Shown: positions 20,151 to 28,922 of the stretch, one piece after another
How positions within the stretch are numbered: position 1 is the stretch's first letter
How the letters are laid out: every line of letters begins with the position of its first letter
The notes under the pieces: model-generated
What the model was told of the DNA's origin: nothing
The model's input: only the letters and a program-made list of their open reading frames with translations
The model's database searches: none
Position numbers and translations under genes: made by a program
Assembly (NCBI RefSeq): GCF_004363315.1
Contig: NZ_SNYL01000004.1
Span: 62,001 to 126,000, forward strand
Source of the DNA: Tepidicella xavieri
GTDB lineage: Bacteria > Pseudomonadota > Gammaproteobacteria > Burkholderiales > Burkholderiaceae_C
Reading direction: 5' to 3'
DNA length: 64,000 nucleotides

Positions 20151-21638
20151 ATGATTGACAGTCTCAGCTGGGCCACGGTCTATCCCGAACTGCTGTTGCT
20201 GGGTATGGCCTGCGTGATCGCGATCTACGACCTGTTCGTGACTTCGCCACTGCGTGGCGCCACCCACCGTCTGACGCTTCTGACCCTGGCCGTGGTGGCC
20301 GTGCTGACCGGTTATGCCGCCGCCAGCGGGGAGACGATTGCCGGCTTTGGCGGGATGGTGGTCAGCGACCCGATGGGCAACTGGCTCAAATGTTTTGCCA
20401 CCATCGCCATGATGGTGACACTGGTCTATGGCCGCCCATATGCCGGCGCCCGTGACATGCTGCGGGGCGGTGAGATGTTCACCCTGTCCATGCTCGCGCT
20501 GCTGGGCATGTTCGTCATGATTTCGGGGCACAACTTCCTGGTCATTTATCTGGGGCTGGAACTCTTGACGCTGTCGAGCTATGCCCTGGTGGCGCTGCGC
20601 CGGGACGATCTTAAGGCCACCGAAGCAGCGATGAAGTATTTCGTGCTTGGCGCGCTGGCCAGCGGCTTCCTGCTTTATGGCTTGTCGCTGGTCTATGGGG
20701 CCACGGGCTCGCTCGACATCCCGACGGTGGCACAGGTGATTGCCGCAGGCGTCGATCAGCCGCAAGTGCTGGTGCTGGGCCTGGTGTTCGTGGTCGCTGG
20801 TCTGGCCTTCAAGCTCGGCGTCGTGCCTTTCCACATGTGGGTGCCCGATGTCTATCACGGCTCTCCCACGGCGGTGACGTTGATCATTGGTGGCGCGCCC
20901 AAGCTGGCGGCGTTTGCCATCGTGATCCGCCTGTTGGTCGAAGGCCTGGTGCCCCTGGCATTCGACTGGCAGCAGATGGTGGCCGTGTTGGCGGTGGTGT
21001 CGCTGCTGGTGGGCAACCTCGCGGCCATCGCGCAAACCAACATGAAACGCATGCTGGCGTTTTCCACCATCGCCCAGATGGGCTTCATGCTGCTCGCGTT
21101 CGTGGCTGGCGTGGGCGCGGGCGGTGACGGCAGCAACATGGCCAATGCCTACGGGGCCGCCATGTTCTATGTGGTGACCTATGTGCTCACCACGCTGGCC
21201 ACTTTCGGTGTGCTCCTGCTGCTGACCCGGCAAGGTTTCGAATCGGAGGACATCGCCGATCTGGCGGGCTTGAACCAACGCAGCCCACTTTACGCCGGGG
21301 TGCTGGCGGTCTGCATGTTCTCCTTGGTCGGGGTGCCGCCGCTGGTGGGCTTCTATGCCAAGCTGTCGGTGCTGCAGGCTTTGTTGGAGGCCGGTGGCAG
21401 CGCGCACCTGTGGCTGGCCGTGTTTGCCGTGCTGATGTCGCTGGTGGGGGCTTTCTACTACCTGCGTGTGGTGAAGGTGATGTATTTCGATGCCCCGACG
21501 CAGACCGCGCCGATCGAGGCGCCGCTGGACGTGCGGGCGGTGTTGTCCGTCAACGGGGCCCTGGTGCTGGTGCTGGGCATCATCCCCGGCGGGCTCATGG
21601 CCTTGTGCGCCCAGGCGGTGGCGGCCATGCTGCTCTAA
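20151..21638 (+). CDS. nuoN: NADH-quinone oxidoreductase subunit N
   Basis: Third antiporter-like proton-pumping subunit and last nuo gene. It is 495 aa with about 14 helices. Blocks typical of the family: FLVIYLGLELLTLSSYALVA, FKLGVVPFHMWVPDVYHGSP with the key lysine, KRMLAFSTIAQMGFMLLAFV, and the late PPLVGFYAKLSVLQALLEAG. The DUF2818 gene follows after 14 bases and is probably in the same transcript. Confidence 0.97.
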   Translation: MIDSLSWATVYPELLLLGMACVIAIYDLFVTSPLRGATHRLTLLTLAVVAVLTGYAAASGETIAGFGGMVVSDPMGNWLKCFATIAMMVTLVYGRPYAGARDMLRGGEMFTLSMLALLGMFVMISGHNFLVIYLGLELLTLSSYALVALRRDDLKATEAAMKYFVLGALASGFLLYGLSLVYGATGSLDIPTVAQVIAAGVDQPQVLVLGLVFVVAGLAFKLGVVPFHMWVPDVYHGSPTAVTLIIGGAPKLAAFAIVIRLLVEGLVPLAFDWQQMVAVLAVVSLLVGNLAAIAQTNMKRMLAFSTIAQMGFMLLAFVAGVGAGGDGSNMANAYGAAMFYVVTYVLTTLATFGVLLLLTRQGFESEDIADLAGLNQRSPLYAGVLAVCMFSLVGVPPLVGFYAKLSVLQALLEAGGSAHLWLAVFAVLMSLVGAFYYLRVVKVMYFDAPTQTAPIEAPLDVRAVLSVNGALVLVLGIIPGGLMALCAQAVAAMLL

Positions 21639-21652
21639 AGTAAGCTCCTGGC

Positions 21653-21955
21653 ATGACATCGTCCTTTTCCGTATGGCTGGTCATTGGGCTGGCCGTGTTG
21701 TTGGCCAATCTGCCCTTTCTCAATGAACGCGTGCTCGCGGTGGTGCCCTTGAAAGGCGGCCTCAAGCCCTTGTGGGCGCGCGTGTTGGAGTTGGTGCTGC
21801 TGTACTTCGTCGCTGGCGGGGTGGGGCTGGCGCTGGAGCACCACCAGGGGCAGATCTATCCCCAGGGGTGGGAGTTCTACGCCGTCACGGCATCGATGTT
21901 CCTGACGTTTGCCTTTCCCGGTTTCGTCTATCGTTATCTGCTGCGTCGGCACTGA
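21653..21955 (+). CDS. DUF2818 family small membrane protein
   Basis: Function unknown. It is a 100-aa protein with three predicted membrane helices: residues about 5-22 (VWLVIGLAVLLANLPFL), 45-62 (VLELVLLYFVAGGVGLAL) and 78-97. It has a conserved-looking amphipathic middle (EHHQGQIYPQGWEFYAV). It lies 14 bases after nuoN on the same strand. In Burkholderiales, DUF2818 genes commonly follow nuoN, which suggests, but does not prove, a link to complex I assembly or membrane packing. Confidence 0.85.
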   Translation: MTSSFSVWLVIGLAVLLANLPFLNERVLAVVPLKGGLKPLWARVLELVLLYFVAGGVGLALEHHQGQIYPQGWEFYAVTASMFLTFAFPGFVYRYLLRRH

Positions 21956-22038
21956 GCCGGGTGCCGTCGCTTGGCCCCGCTGAAGGGGTATTGGGCTGCC
22001 ACCGGCCCGCAGGTGGTTGAGCCGCGATAATCCTAGCC

Positions 22039-22494
22039 ATGAAAGTCTTGGATCTGGCCTGTGCCCATGGGCACGTGTTCGAAGGGTGGTTTGCGTCCGA
22101 GGACGACTACCTGGCCCAGCGTGAGCGTGGCCTTTTGGAGTGCCCGGTCTGCGGCGTCAAGGACGTGGAAAAGCGGCTGACGGCACCCCGGCTGAACCTG
22201 GGCAAAGGCCAGCCGCCGGCCGGGCCCGATGCCGCACAGACCACGCCGCCATCCCAAGGCCCCCTCGAAGCGATGCAAGCGGCGTTTTTGCAGGCTCTCC
22301 AACACATGGTGGCCCGCACCGAGGACGTGGGCGAGCGTTTTGCCGACGAGGCACGGCGCATCCACCATGGTGAGGCGCCGGTTCGCGGCATTCGAGGGCG
22401 GGCCTCTGTCCAAGAGGCCGCCGAGTTGGTGGAGGAGGGTATCGACATCGTGCCGCTGCCCGATCTCCCCCTGCTGAAGAAAACCCTCCAGTGA
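22039..22494 (+). CDS. DUF1178 family protein
   Basis: Function unknown. It is 151 aa, soluble. The N-terminus MKVLDLACAHGHVFEGWFAS with a later CPVCGVKDVEKRLTAPRL block is typical of DUF1178: one early Cys/His pair and a CxxC make a probable zinc ribbon. The C-terminus GIRGRASVQEAAELVEEGID matches the family end. A low-complexity linker (about residues 55-75) separates the two halves. It is convergent with gdhA, 12 bases away. Confidence 0.85.
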   Translation: MKVLDLACAHGHVFEGWFASEDDYLAQRERGLLECPVCGVKDVEKRLTAPRLNLGKGQPPAGPDAAQTTPPSQGPLEAMQAAFLQALQHMVARTEDVGERFADEARRIHHGEAPVRGIRGRASVQEAAELVEEGIDIVPLPDLPLLKKTLQ

Positions 22495-22506
22495 ATCCCT
22501 GACGGA

Positions 22507-23802
22507 TCAGGGGTAGAGGCCGCGCAGGTCACGGGCGTGCAGGATGCGCTGGCAGGCCACGATGAAGGTGGCCGTGCGCAGGCTGACCTTGTGGTCCTCG
22601 GCCACCTGCCAGATGGTGTGGAAGGCGCCGCGCATGATTTTGGCGAGCCGCTCGTTGATCTCTTCCTCGCTCCAGAAGAAGCTGGAGAAGTCCTGCACCC
22701 ATTCAAAATAGCTCACCGTCACGCCGCCCGCGTTGGCGATCACGTCCGGGATGACGAGCACATTGCGCTCGTTGAGGATGTCATCGGCCAGCGGCGTGGT
22801 GGGGCCGTTGGCGCCTTCGATGACCATACGGGCGCGGATGCGGCCCGCGTTGGCCTCAGTGATCTGCCGCTCCAGGGCCGCCGGCACCAGAATGTCGCAC
22901 TCCACGTCCCAGAACTGGTCGGTGGGCAGGGCTTCGGCATGGGGGAATCCGGCGACGCTGCCGGTGCTGGCGACGTGCCGGGTCAGGGCGGGGATGTCGA
23001 TGCCGCCCGGGTGATAGACGGTGCCAGCGTGGTCTTGCACGGCCACGATGCGCGCGCCAGCTTCCGCAAACAGCTTGCCGGTAACGCCGCCCACATTGCC
23101 AAAGCCCTGGATGGCGACGCGTGCGCCGGCGATGTCCAGCCCGATGCGCCGAGCCGCTTCCTGGCCGACGATGAAGACGCCGCGCCCGGTGGCCTCGCGC
23201 CTGCCCAGTGAGCCGCCGAGGTCGATGGGCTTGCCCGTCACCACGCCGGTCGCGGTTTCACCGATGTTCATGGAGTAGGTGTCCATCATCCAGGCCATCA
23301 CCCGTTCGTTGGTGTTCACATCGGGGGCTGGGATGTCTTTCGTCGGGCCGATGATGAGGCCGATTTCGCTCGTGTAGCGCCGCGTGACACGCTCCAGCTC
23401 GGCAGCGGTCAGCTCTTTCGGGTCCACGCGGATCCCACCCTTGGCACCGCCATACGGCACGTTGACGGCGGCGTTCTTGATGGACATCCATGCCGCCAGC
23501 GCCATGACTTCGGACAGCGTGACGTCCTGGTGGAAGCGGACCCCGCCCTTGCCAGGGCCGCGGGAGGTGTTGTGCTGCACCCGGTAGCCTTCGTAATGGG
23601 CCACGCGACCGTCATCGAGGTGGATGGGAACGTCCACGATGAGGGTGCGTTTGGGGCGCTTGAGGGTTTCCACCCAGCGGCCCAGTTTGCCCAGATAGGG
23701 GGTGACGCGGTCCACCTGTTGCAGAAAATCGCCCCAGGGACCGAGATCGTTGCGGTCCAGGTAGGAAGGCAGGGCGTGCGGATGATCGGAATGCAGGTTC
23801 AT
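22507..23802 (-). CDS. gdhA: Glu/Leu/Phe/Val dehydrogenase (glutamate dehydrogenase)
   Basis: Oxidative deamination of glutamate to 2-oxoglutarate, or the reverse, in the cytoplasm. It is 431 aa, hexameric-class size. The substrate domain has [20 protein letters not shown] and the catalytic lysine block [15 protein letters not shown]; the dinucleotide domain has [21 protein letters not shown]. The start [19 protein letters not shown] at 23802 was chosen; a frame that stays open another 198 codons upstream runs across comEA and has no matching domain. Coenzyme choice (NAD or NADP) cannot be told reliably. The gene stands alone, facing DUF1178. Confidence 0.93.
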   Translation of the reverse strand: MNLHSDHPHALPSYLDRNDLGPWGDFLQQVDRVTPYLGKLGRWVETLKRPKRTLIVDVPIHLDDGRVAHYEGYRVQHNTSRGPGKGGVRFHQDVTLSEVMALAAWMSIKNAAVNVPYGGAKGGIRVDPKELTAAELERVTRRYTSEIGLIIGPTKDIPAPDVNTNERVMAWMMDTYSMNIGETATGVVTGKPIDLGGSLGRREATGRGVFIVGQEAARRIGLDIAGARVAIQGFGNVGGVTGKLFAEAGARIVAVQDHAGTVYHPGGIDIPALTRHVASTGSVAGFPHAEALPTDQFWDVECDILVPAALERQITEANAGRIRARMVIEGANGPTTPLADDILNERNVLVIPDVIANAGGVTVSYFEWVQDFSSFFWSEEEINERLAKIMRGAFHTIWQVAEDHKVSLRTATFIVACQRILHARDLRGLYP

Positions 23803-23903
23803 GACCTCAAGGTTGTGGTTGCGAAGCCCTGAGCTTACGGCTGGCTTGCAAGCTTGTCCAAGGCCGCGTCGTGATGCCGCCATGCGTTTTTTGCATGATT
23901 GAG

Positions 23904-24278
23904 TCAACGGGCGGGATCGACCGGCCGGGGGATCATCGGCTGCCACCAAACTTCCTGAGCAGGAGACGCGGCGGCAGGCTCGTAGCGTTGGCCATTGACC
24001 GTCAGCCCGTTGGCCGACAACTTGCTGGCCGTGGCCGGCCCGATACCGCGCACCCGCTGGATGAAGTCGGCCCAATCGGTGAAGGGGCGTTGACGCCGGG
24101 CTTCGACGATGCGTTCGGCGGTGGCCGGCCCGATGCCTTTGATGGCCACGAGATCCTGCGGGGGCGCACGGTTGGCTTCCACCACGGCCCAAGCCCCGTG
24201 GAAAGGGGCGCATAAAACCAGGACGAGCAGCCATTGGGCAGCCAGTCGCCATGGGTGTCGCCATGGGGTCAGCGGCAT
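23904..24278 (-). CDS. ComEA-like helix-hairpin-helix DNA-binding protein
   Basis: Likely secreted or periplasmic DNA-binding protein, as in natural transformation. It is 124 aa. It has a signal peptide of about 30 residues ([21 protein letters not shown]) and two helix-hairpin-helix motifs: [20 protein letters not shown] and [20 protein letters not shown]. The ATG at 24278 is chosen because GGGAG lies 7 bases upstream; a start 14 codons earlier would place charged residues before the signal. The last 25 residues are Pro-rich. No other competence gene is nearby. Confidence 0.85.
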   Translation of the reverse strand: MPLTPWRHPWRLAAQWLLVLVLCAPFHGAWAVVEANRAPPQDLVAIKGIGPATAERIVEARRQRPFTDWADFIQRVRGIGPATASKLSANGLTVNGQRYEPAAASPAQEVWWQPMIPRPVDPAR

Positions 24279-24337
24279 GTGTGTTCTCCCTGCAAATCGT
24301 TCTGTGACGCGTGTGTGCATGGTAGTCTAGCCCGATC

Positions 24338-24997
24338 ATGATCGATCCCCGAACCGCCCCGGTCGTGGGGGTGGATCGCCACCTGCCGGCGGTCACCCCT
24401 GAAAGCTGCCGGCCCGATGCCTTGCGAGCGCGCTTCCGCCATCCCCCGCTCTGGGAGCCTGAAGTGCGGCTGGAGCCACGCTTCGTGGAGCGTCCGGCGC
24501 AACCCGCCGCGGTGCTGGTGCCGGTGGTGATGCGCGATCAGCCCACGTTGTTGCTGACCGAGCGCACGGCGCATTTGCCTACTCACGCCGGGCAGGTGGC
24601 GTTTCCCGGCGGGAAAATCGACGCGGGCGACGCCGATGCCGTGGCCACCGCATTGCGCGAAGCCGAGGAGGAGGTCGGGCTGTGGCCTGGGCATGTGGAG
24701 GTGCTGGGCACCCTGCCGGTGTATACCACCGGCACGGCCTTCATGGTCACGCCGGTGGTCGCCCTGGTGGACCCGCGGCATACCTTGCGCCCCAATCCCC
24801 AGGAAGTGGCCGAGGCTTTCGAGGTGCCGCTGGCGTATCTGATGAACCCGGCGCACCACCGCCGGCACGAGGTGGTCTGGGAGGGGCGGCTGCGGCAGTG
24901 GTTCTCTATGCCGTACCACGATGGGCACGCCGAGCGCTTCATCTGGGGGGCCACGGCAGGCATGGTGCGCAATCTGTATCGGCTGTTGAGCGCCTGA
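24338..24997 (+). CDS. Nudix hydrolase, CoA pyrophosphatase family
   Basis: Probably cleaves CoA and acyl-CoA at the pyrophosphate, giving phosphopantetheine and 3',5'-ADP. It is 219 aa. The Nudix box runs [25 protein letters not shown] (about residues 90-114, key residues [10 protein letters not shown]), directly preceded by HAGQVAFPG. The upstream [20 protein letters not shown] matches the CoA-pyrophosphatase signature. It is divergent from comEA with 59 bases between. It resembles E. coli NudL; specificity is inferred from the extended signature. Confidence 0.85.
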   Translation: MIDPRTAPVVGVDRHLPAVTPESCRPDALRARFRHPPLWEPEVRLEPRFVERPAQPAAVLVPVVMRDQPTLLLTERTAHLPTHAGQVAFPGGKIDAGDADAVATALREAEEEVGLWPGHVEVLGTLPVYTTGTAFMVTPVVALVDPRHTLRPNPQEVAEAFEVPLAYLMNPAHHRRHEVVWEGRLRQWFSMPYHDGHAERFIWGATAGMVRNLYRLLSA

Positions 24998-25058
24998 TTG
25001 CGGGTTAATCCGGGGGGCTGGCGCGTTGGGCGGCGTCAGTCGTCGCTATGATGCCGGC

Positions 25059-25985
25059 ATGAGTTTTTTCGCGATTCTGTTGGCGCTCATGCTCGATCAG
25101 GCCAGACCGCTGGGGCGAGACAACCCAGTCTATGAGGCGATGCGTGGCTGGGCGCGCTGGACGCGCCAGACGCTCGATGCAGGCCAGACGCACCACGGCT
25201 GGCTTGCGTGGTGGCTGGCGGTGGCCGCGCCTGCCCTGGGCGCCATGGCCGTGTACTGGGCGCTGTGGGCCATCCATGGGTTGCTGGCATTTGCCTGGAT
25301 GACGCTGGCGTTGTATTTCACGCTCGGGTTCCGGCAGTTCAGCCACCATTTCACGGCCATTCGGGTGGCGCTGGAGTCCGGCGACGAGGCCGGTGCCCGC
25401 GCGGCGTTGGCCCGTTGGAAAGGCGCTGACGTGGCCGATGGGCCGCGGGAGGAGTTCTTGCGTCAGGTGATCGAGCACTCGGTGCTGGCCGCGCATCGCC
25501 ATGTGTTCGGGGTGTTGGTGTGCTTCGTGGTGTTCGCGGCCCTGGGGCTGGGGCCGGCCGGCGCCGTGATGTATCGCATGGCCGAGCATCTCTCGCGTCG
25601 CTGGGCGGCACAGTCGGCCGACGAGCACAGCGACGCCTCGCGCCAGGCGGCGCGCGGTGGCTGGCACGCGGTCGATTTCTTGCCGGTGCGCGCGACCGCT
25701 TTGGCTTTCGCGGTGGTGGGCAATTTCGAAGAGGCGATTGCCAACTGGCGCCAGGAGCGCATGGCCTCCCCGAGCAACGACGGCTTGCTGCTGGCGGCCA
25801 CGGCCGGCGCGATGAATGTGCGTCTGGGTGGGCAGTCGGCCGCTGCTGGCGGCCCAGACTGGCCGGGCAGCGACCAGCGCGCGCCCCAACTGGCGCATCT
25901 GGCCAGCGCGGTGGGGTTGGTGTGGCGCTCGGTGGTGTTGTGGCTGTTGCTGCTGGCGCTGGGCATGCTGGCCCGTTTCTGGTAA
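25059..25985 (+). CDS. CobD/CbiB (AmpE)-like membrane protein
   Basis: Membrane protein of the CobD/CbiB superfamily. CbiB attaches aminopropanol to cobyric acid; AmpE-like relatives sense cell-wall state. It is 308 aa. The N-terminus MSFFAILLALMLDQARPLGR is typical. Membrane segments lie near residues 45-100, 145-175 and 285-305. The internal ALALARWKGADV-type stretch and FLPVRATALAFAVVGNFEEA, containing a CbiB-like FDVLPAR-type block, are recognisable. The start at 25059 was chosen because it begins at the first membrane segment. No other cobalamin gene is in the window, so true adenosylcobinamide synthesis is uncertain. Confidence 0.7.
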   Translation: MSFFAILLALMLDQARPLGRDNPVYEAMRGWARWTRQTLDAGQTHHGWLAWWLAVAAPALGAMAVYWALWAIHGLLAFAWMTLALYFTLGFRQFSHHFTAIRVALESGDEAGARAALARWKGADVADGPREEFLRQVIEHSVLAAHRHVFGVLVCFVVFAALGLGPAGAVMYRMAEHLSRRWAAQSADEHSDASRQAARGGWHAVDFLPVRATALAFAVVGNFEEAIANWRQERMASPSNDGLLLAATAGAMNVRLGGQSAAAGGPDWPGSDQRAPQLAHLASAVGLVWRSVVLWLLLLALGMLARFW

Positions 25986-26016
25986 GCGGGGCGATGGCGC
26001 AGCGGTGCCGTTGGCC

Positions 26017-26913
26017 TCAATAGCGCGGAGCCGCCGCCAGCTCTTCATACAACTCGGCGTAGAGGCGGTAGCGTTGCGGGGTGATTCCGTGGCCGACGGC
26101 TGCTCGGACCGCGCAGTCGGGCTCGTGCAAATGGCTGCAGTTGTGAAAACGGCACTGCCCCGCCAAGGACTCGAAGTCTGGCATCAGCAGGGCCAGCTTG
26201 GGGGCAGGGATGTGATGCAGGCCGAATTCCTGAAAGCCAGGGGAATCGATCAAGGCGGTGTGGCGGCTGCGATCGATCCAATACCAAGTGGTGCTGGTGG
26301 TGGTGTGCCGCCCGGTGTTGAGCGCTCGGGAAATCTCGCTGGTGGCCGCTGCCGCATCGGGCACCAGCCGGTTGACCAGGGTGCTTTTGCCCACGCCCGA
26401 CGGTCCCAGGACCAGCGTGGTCTTTCCCTCCAGTTCAGCACGCAGGTCCGACAGGCCCGCTTCGCGGGTCAAGCTCAGTGGCCACACCCGTTGACCCATG
26501 GCCCGATAGGGTTGGAGCCGGCTCCATGCTTGCTGGAACGGCTCGGCCAGGTCGCTTTTGTTCAGGGCCACGATTGCAGGCAGCCCCTCGGCGCGTGCCG
26601 CGATGAGCGCCCGGTTGAGTTGGCTTTCGGAGAACACCGGTTCGGCCGCCAGCAACACGAGCACCTGGTCCAGATTGGCCGCGAAAGACTTGGTGCGCAC
26701 CGCGTCCTGCCGATAGAGCAGATTGCGGCGTGGTTCGACCTGCTCGATGGTGCCTTCGTCGCGGCTGGGCTGCCACCACACCCGGTCGCCCACCACGGCG
26801 GTTTGCCGCTTGCCGCGCGGATGGCACAGGCGACGCTCGCCGCTGTCGGTTTCGATCCAGCAGTGGCGGCCGTGGGTGGCCACCACGAGCCCCTGCAACC
26901 AGCCGGTTTTCAT
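26017..26913 (-). CDS. rsgA: ribosome small-subunit-dependent GTPase A
   Basis: Circularly permuted GTPase that checks maturation of the 30S subunit. It is 298 aa. An N-terminal OB fold occupies residues 1-75. The G motifs are in permuted order: ALNKSDL (G4), then GPSGVGKSTLVNRLVPDA (G1), then LIDSPGFQEFGLHHI (G3). A C-terminal zinc knuckle is CRFHNCSHLHEPDC. Ten bases separate it from the M48 peptidase gene upstream, so the two are likely one operon read on the minus strand. Confidence 0.96.
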   Translation of the reverse strand: MKTGWLQGLVVATHGRHCWIETDSGERRLCHPRGKRQTAVVGDRVWWQPSRDEGTIEQVEPRRNLLYRQDAVRTKSFAANLDQVLVLLAAEPVFSESQLNRALIAARAEGLPAIVALNKSDLAEPFQQAWSRLQPYRAMGQRVWPLSLTREAGLSDLRAELEGKTTLVLGPSGVGKSTLVNRLVPDAAAATSEISRALNTGRHTTTSTTWYWIDRSRHTALIDSPGFQEFGLHHIPAPKLALLMPDFESLAGQCRFHNCSHLHEPDCAVRAAVGHGITPQRYRLYAELYEELAAAPRY

Positions 26914-26923
26914 GGGCAGCGGC

Positions 26924-28192
26924 TCACGCCAGGCGGGCCAGCCGCTCGGCCGCCGGAGGGTGGGAATAATAGAAACGCACGAACACCGGGTCTGGGGTCA
27001 GGGTGCTGGCGTTGTCCTTGTGCAGCTTGAGCAGGGCGTTGGCCAGATCGCGGCCGTCGGCATGTCGGGCCGCGAAGGCATCGGCCTCGAACTCGTGGCG
27101 GCGCGACAAACCGCTCATCAGCGGGGTGATGAAAAAGGTGAACAGGGGCACCACGTTGAGGAACAGGATGAGAGCCAGCGCGCTGTTGGGGTGCAGCAGG
27201 CTGGGCATGACGCCCAAGCCGGTGTAGAACCAAGGTTGCTGCGCGGCCCATCCGAGCAGGGCAAAACCGATCAAGCTGACCCCGAAAAGCAGCACGATGC
27301 GCTGCAGGATATGCCGGTGCTTGAAGTGCCCAAGCTCGTGGGCCAGCACGGCATCGATTTCCGCAGGCGTGAGCTGCTGCAGCAGCGTGTCGAAGAACAC
27401 CACGCGCTTGGCCGGGCCGAAGCCGGTGAAGTAAGCGTTGGCATGTGCGCTGCGCTTGCTGCCGTCCATCACGAACAGCCCCTTGGCGCTGAAGCCGCAG
27501 CGGGCCATCAGGGCTTCGACGCGCTGGCGCAAGGTCTCGTCTTCCAAGGGTTGGAAGCGGTTGAACAGGGGCGCGATGAGGGTGGGGTAGAGCACGAGCA
27601 GCAACAGGTTGAAGCCCATCCACACGCCCCAGGCCCACAGCCACCACAACGGGCCGGCGCTGTCCATCAGCCACAGCACGAGCGCCACCAGCGGCAGACC
27701 GACGATGGCACCGATCAGCAGACCCTTGAGGCCGTCGGCGATCCAGAGCCGCCAGGTCATGCGGTTGAAGCCAAAGCGCTCTTCGAGGCGGAAAGTCCGC
27801 CACCAGGCCATCGGCAGGTCGATCAGGCCACCGATGAGCGCGAAGGCGACCACCAGCGCCACTTGCTGCAGCAGCCCGGGGCCGATCCAGCCCAGCAGGG
27901 CTTGATTGAGCAGGTGCAGCCCTCCCAGCAGCGTCCAGCCCACGAGCACGGCGGCCGCCACGGCGGCTTCGATCATGCCGAGCCGGGTTTTCTCCAGGGT
28001 GTAGAGCGCGGCCTTGCGGTGGGCCGCCAGGTCCACCGTTTGGGCAAAGGGCTCGGGCACTTGGTTCGCATGGGCGGACACATGCCGCATCTGCCGGCCC
28101 GCCAGCCACAGCCGCGTGAGCAGACCCGCCAGCAGCAAGGCGCAGAAAGTCAGGGTCCAGATCGATTCTGCTGAGTAGGAAACCACATCCAT
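26924..28192 (-). CDS. M48 family metalloprotease (CAAX prenyl protease 1-like, Ste24)
   Basis: Zinc protease of the inner membrane. It is 422 aa with several hydrophobic segments (one near the N-terminus, a cluster about residues 75-215, and another pair after the active site). The HExxH zinc site is [15 protein letters not shown] at about residue 280, and the third ligand is in [14 protein letters not shown] at about residue 365. Its length and membrane layout match Ste24-type proteases, not the short HtpX. The ATG at 28192 was taken because 18 further in-frame codons upstream would run into the divergent orn promoter region. The substrate is unknown; membrane-protein quality control is likely. 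Confidence 0.88.
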   Translation of the reverse strand: MDVVSYSAESIWTLTFCALLLAGLLTRLWLAGRQMRHVSAHANQVPEPFAQTVDLAAHRKAALYTLEKTRLGMIEAAVAAAVLVGWTLLGGLHLLNQALLGWIGPGLLQQVALVVAFALIGGLIDLPMAWWRTFRLEERFGFNRMTWRLWIADGLKGLLIGAIVGLPLVALVLWLMDSAGPLWWLWAWGVWMGFNLLLLVLYPTLIAPLFNRFQPLEDETLRQRVEALMARCGFSAKGLFVMDGSKRSAHANAYFTGFGPAKRVVFFDTLLQQLTPAEIDAVLAHELGHFKHRHILQRIVLLFGVSLIGFALLGWAAQQPWFYTGLGVMPSLLHPNSALALILFLNVVPLFTFFITPLMSGLSRRHEFEADAFAARHADGRDLANALLKLHKDNASTLTPDPVFVRFYYSHPPAAERLARLA

Positions 28193-28251
28193 GGGCAGCA
28201 AGTCTAGCCAAGTTGGGGGTGCTTTGCCGGGATCGGCGAAAATCACGCCTC

Positions 28252-28845
28252 ATGGACGCACACATCAACGTTGCCGAGGCTTCGTCGCCGCCGCCTGCCG
28301 ACCTGCCCAAGAGCGACCAGAACCTGGTCTGGATAGACTGTGAAATGAGCGGGCTCGATCCGGAGAAGGAACGCCTGCTGGAGGTGGCGGTGGTCATCAC
28401 CGGCCCGCAGTTGACGCCGCGCATCGACGGGCCGGTGCTGGTGATTCACCAGAGCGAGGCCGTGCTCGATGCGATGGACAACTGGAACAAAGGCACGCAC
28501 GGCAAGAGCGGCCTGATCGACAAGGTGCGCGCCAGCACGCTGACCGAAGCCCAGGCCGAGGAGCAACTGCTGACTTTCATTCAGCGGTACGTGCCCCGCA
28601 ACAGTTCGCCCATGTGCGGCAATACCATCGGGCAGGACCGGCGGTTTCTGGTGAAATACATGCCCAAGCTGGAAGCGTATTTCCACTATCGCAACCTCGA
28701 TGTCAGTACCCTCAAGGAGCTGGCCAAGCGTTGGCGCCCGGAGGTGTATGCGGCCTTCAAGAAACAGCAGCGGCACACGGCGTTGGCCGATGTGCATGAG
28801 TCGATCGACGAGTTGGAGCACTACCGGCAACATTTCCTGCGCTGA
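28252..28845 (+). CDS. orn: oligoribonuclease
   Basis: DEDDh 3'-to-5' exonuclease that finishes RNA decay by degrading di- to pentaribonucleotides. It also clears pGpG, the product of c-di-GMP breakdown. It is 197 aa. Catalytic residues are in [20 protein letters not shown] (D and E), [11 protein letters not shown] (D) and [14 protein letters not shown] (H and D). It is divergent from the M48 protease gene with 59 bases between. Its presence is relevant to the three c-di-GMP enzymes elsewhere in the window. Confidence 0.97.
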   Translation: MDAHINVAEASSPPPADLPKSDQNLVWIDCEMSGLDPEKERLLEVAVVITGPQLTPRIDGPVLVIHQSEAVLDAMDNWNKGTHGKSGLIDKVRASTLTEAQAEEQLLTFIQRYVPRNSSPMCGNTIGQDRRFLVKYMPKLEAYFHYRNLDVSTLKELAKRWRPEVYAAFKKQQRHTALADVHESIDELEHYRQHFLR

Positions 28846-28922
28846 GGCGCGCTTTTGCTTTCCCGAAGCGGCACCCTAGGCCCCTGCAGAGGGCCGGGAC
28901 CGTTGATACCCGAGCACACATC

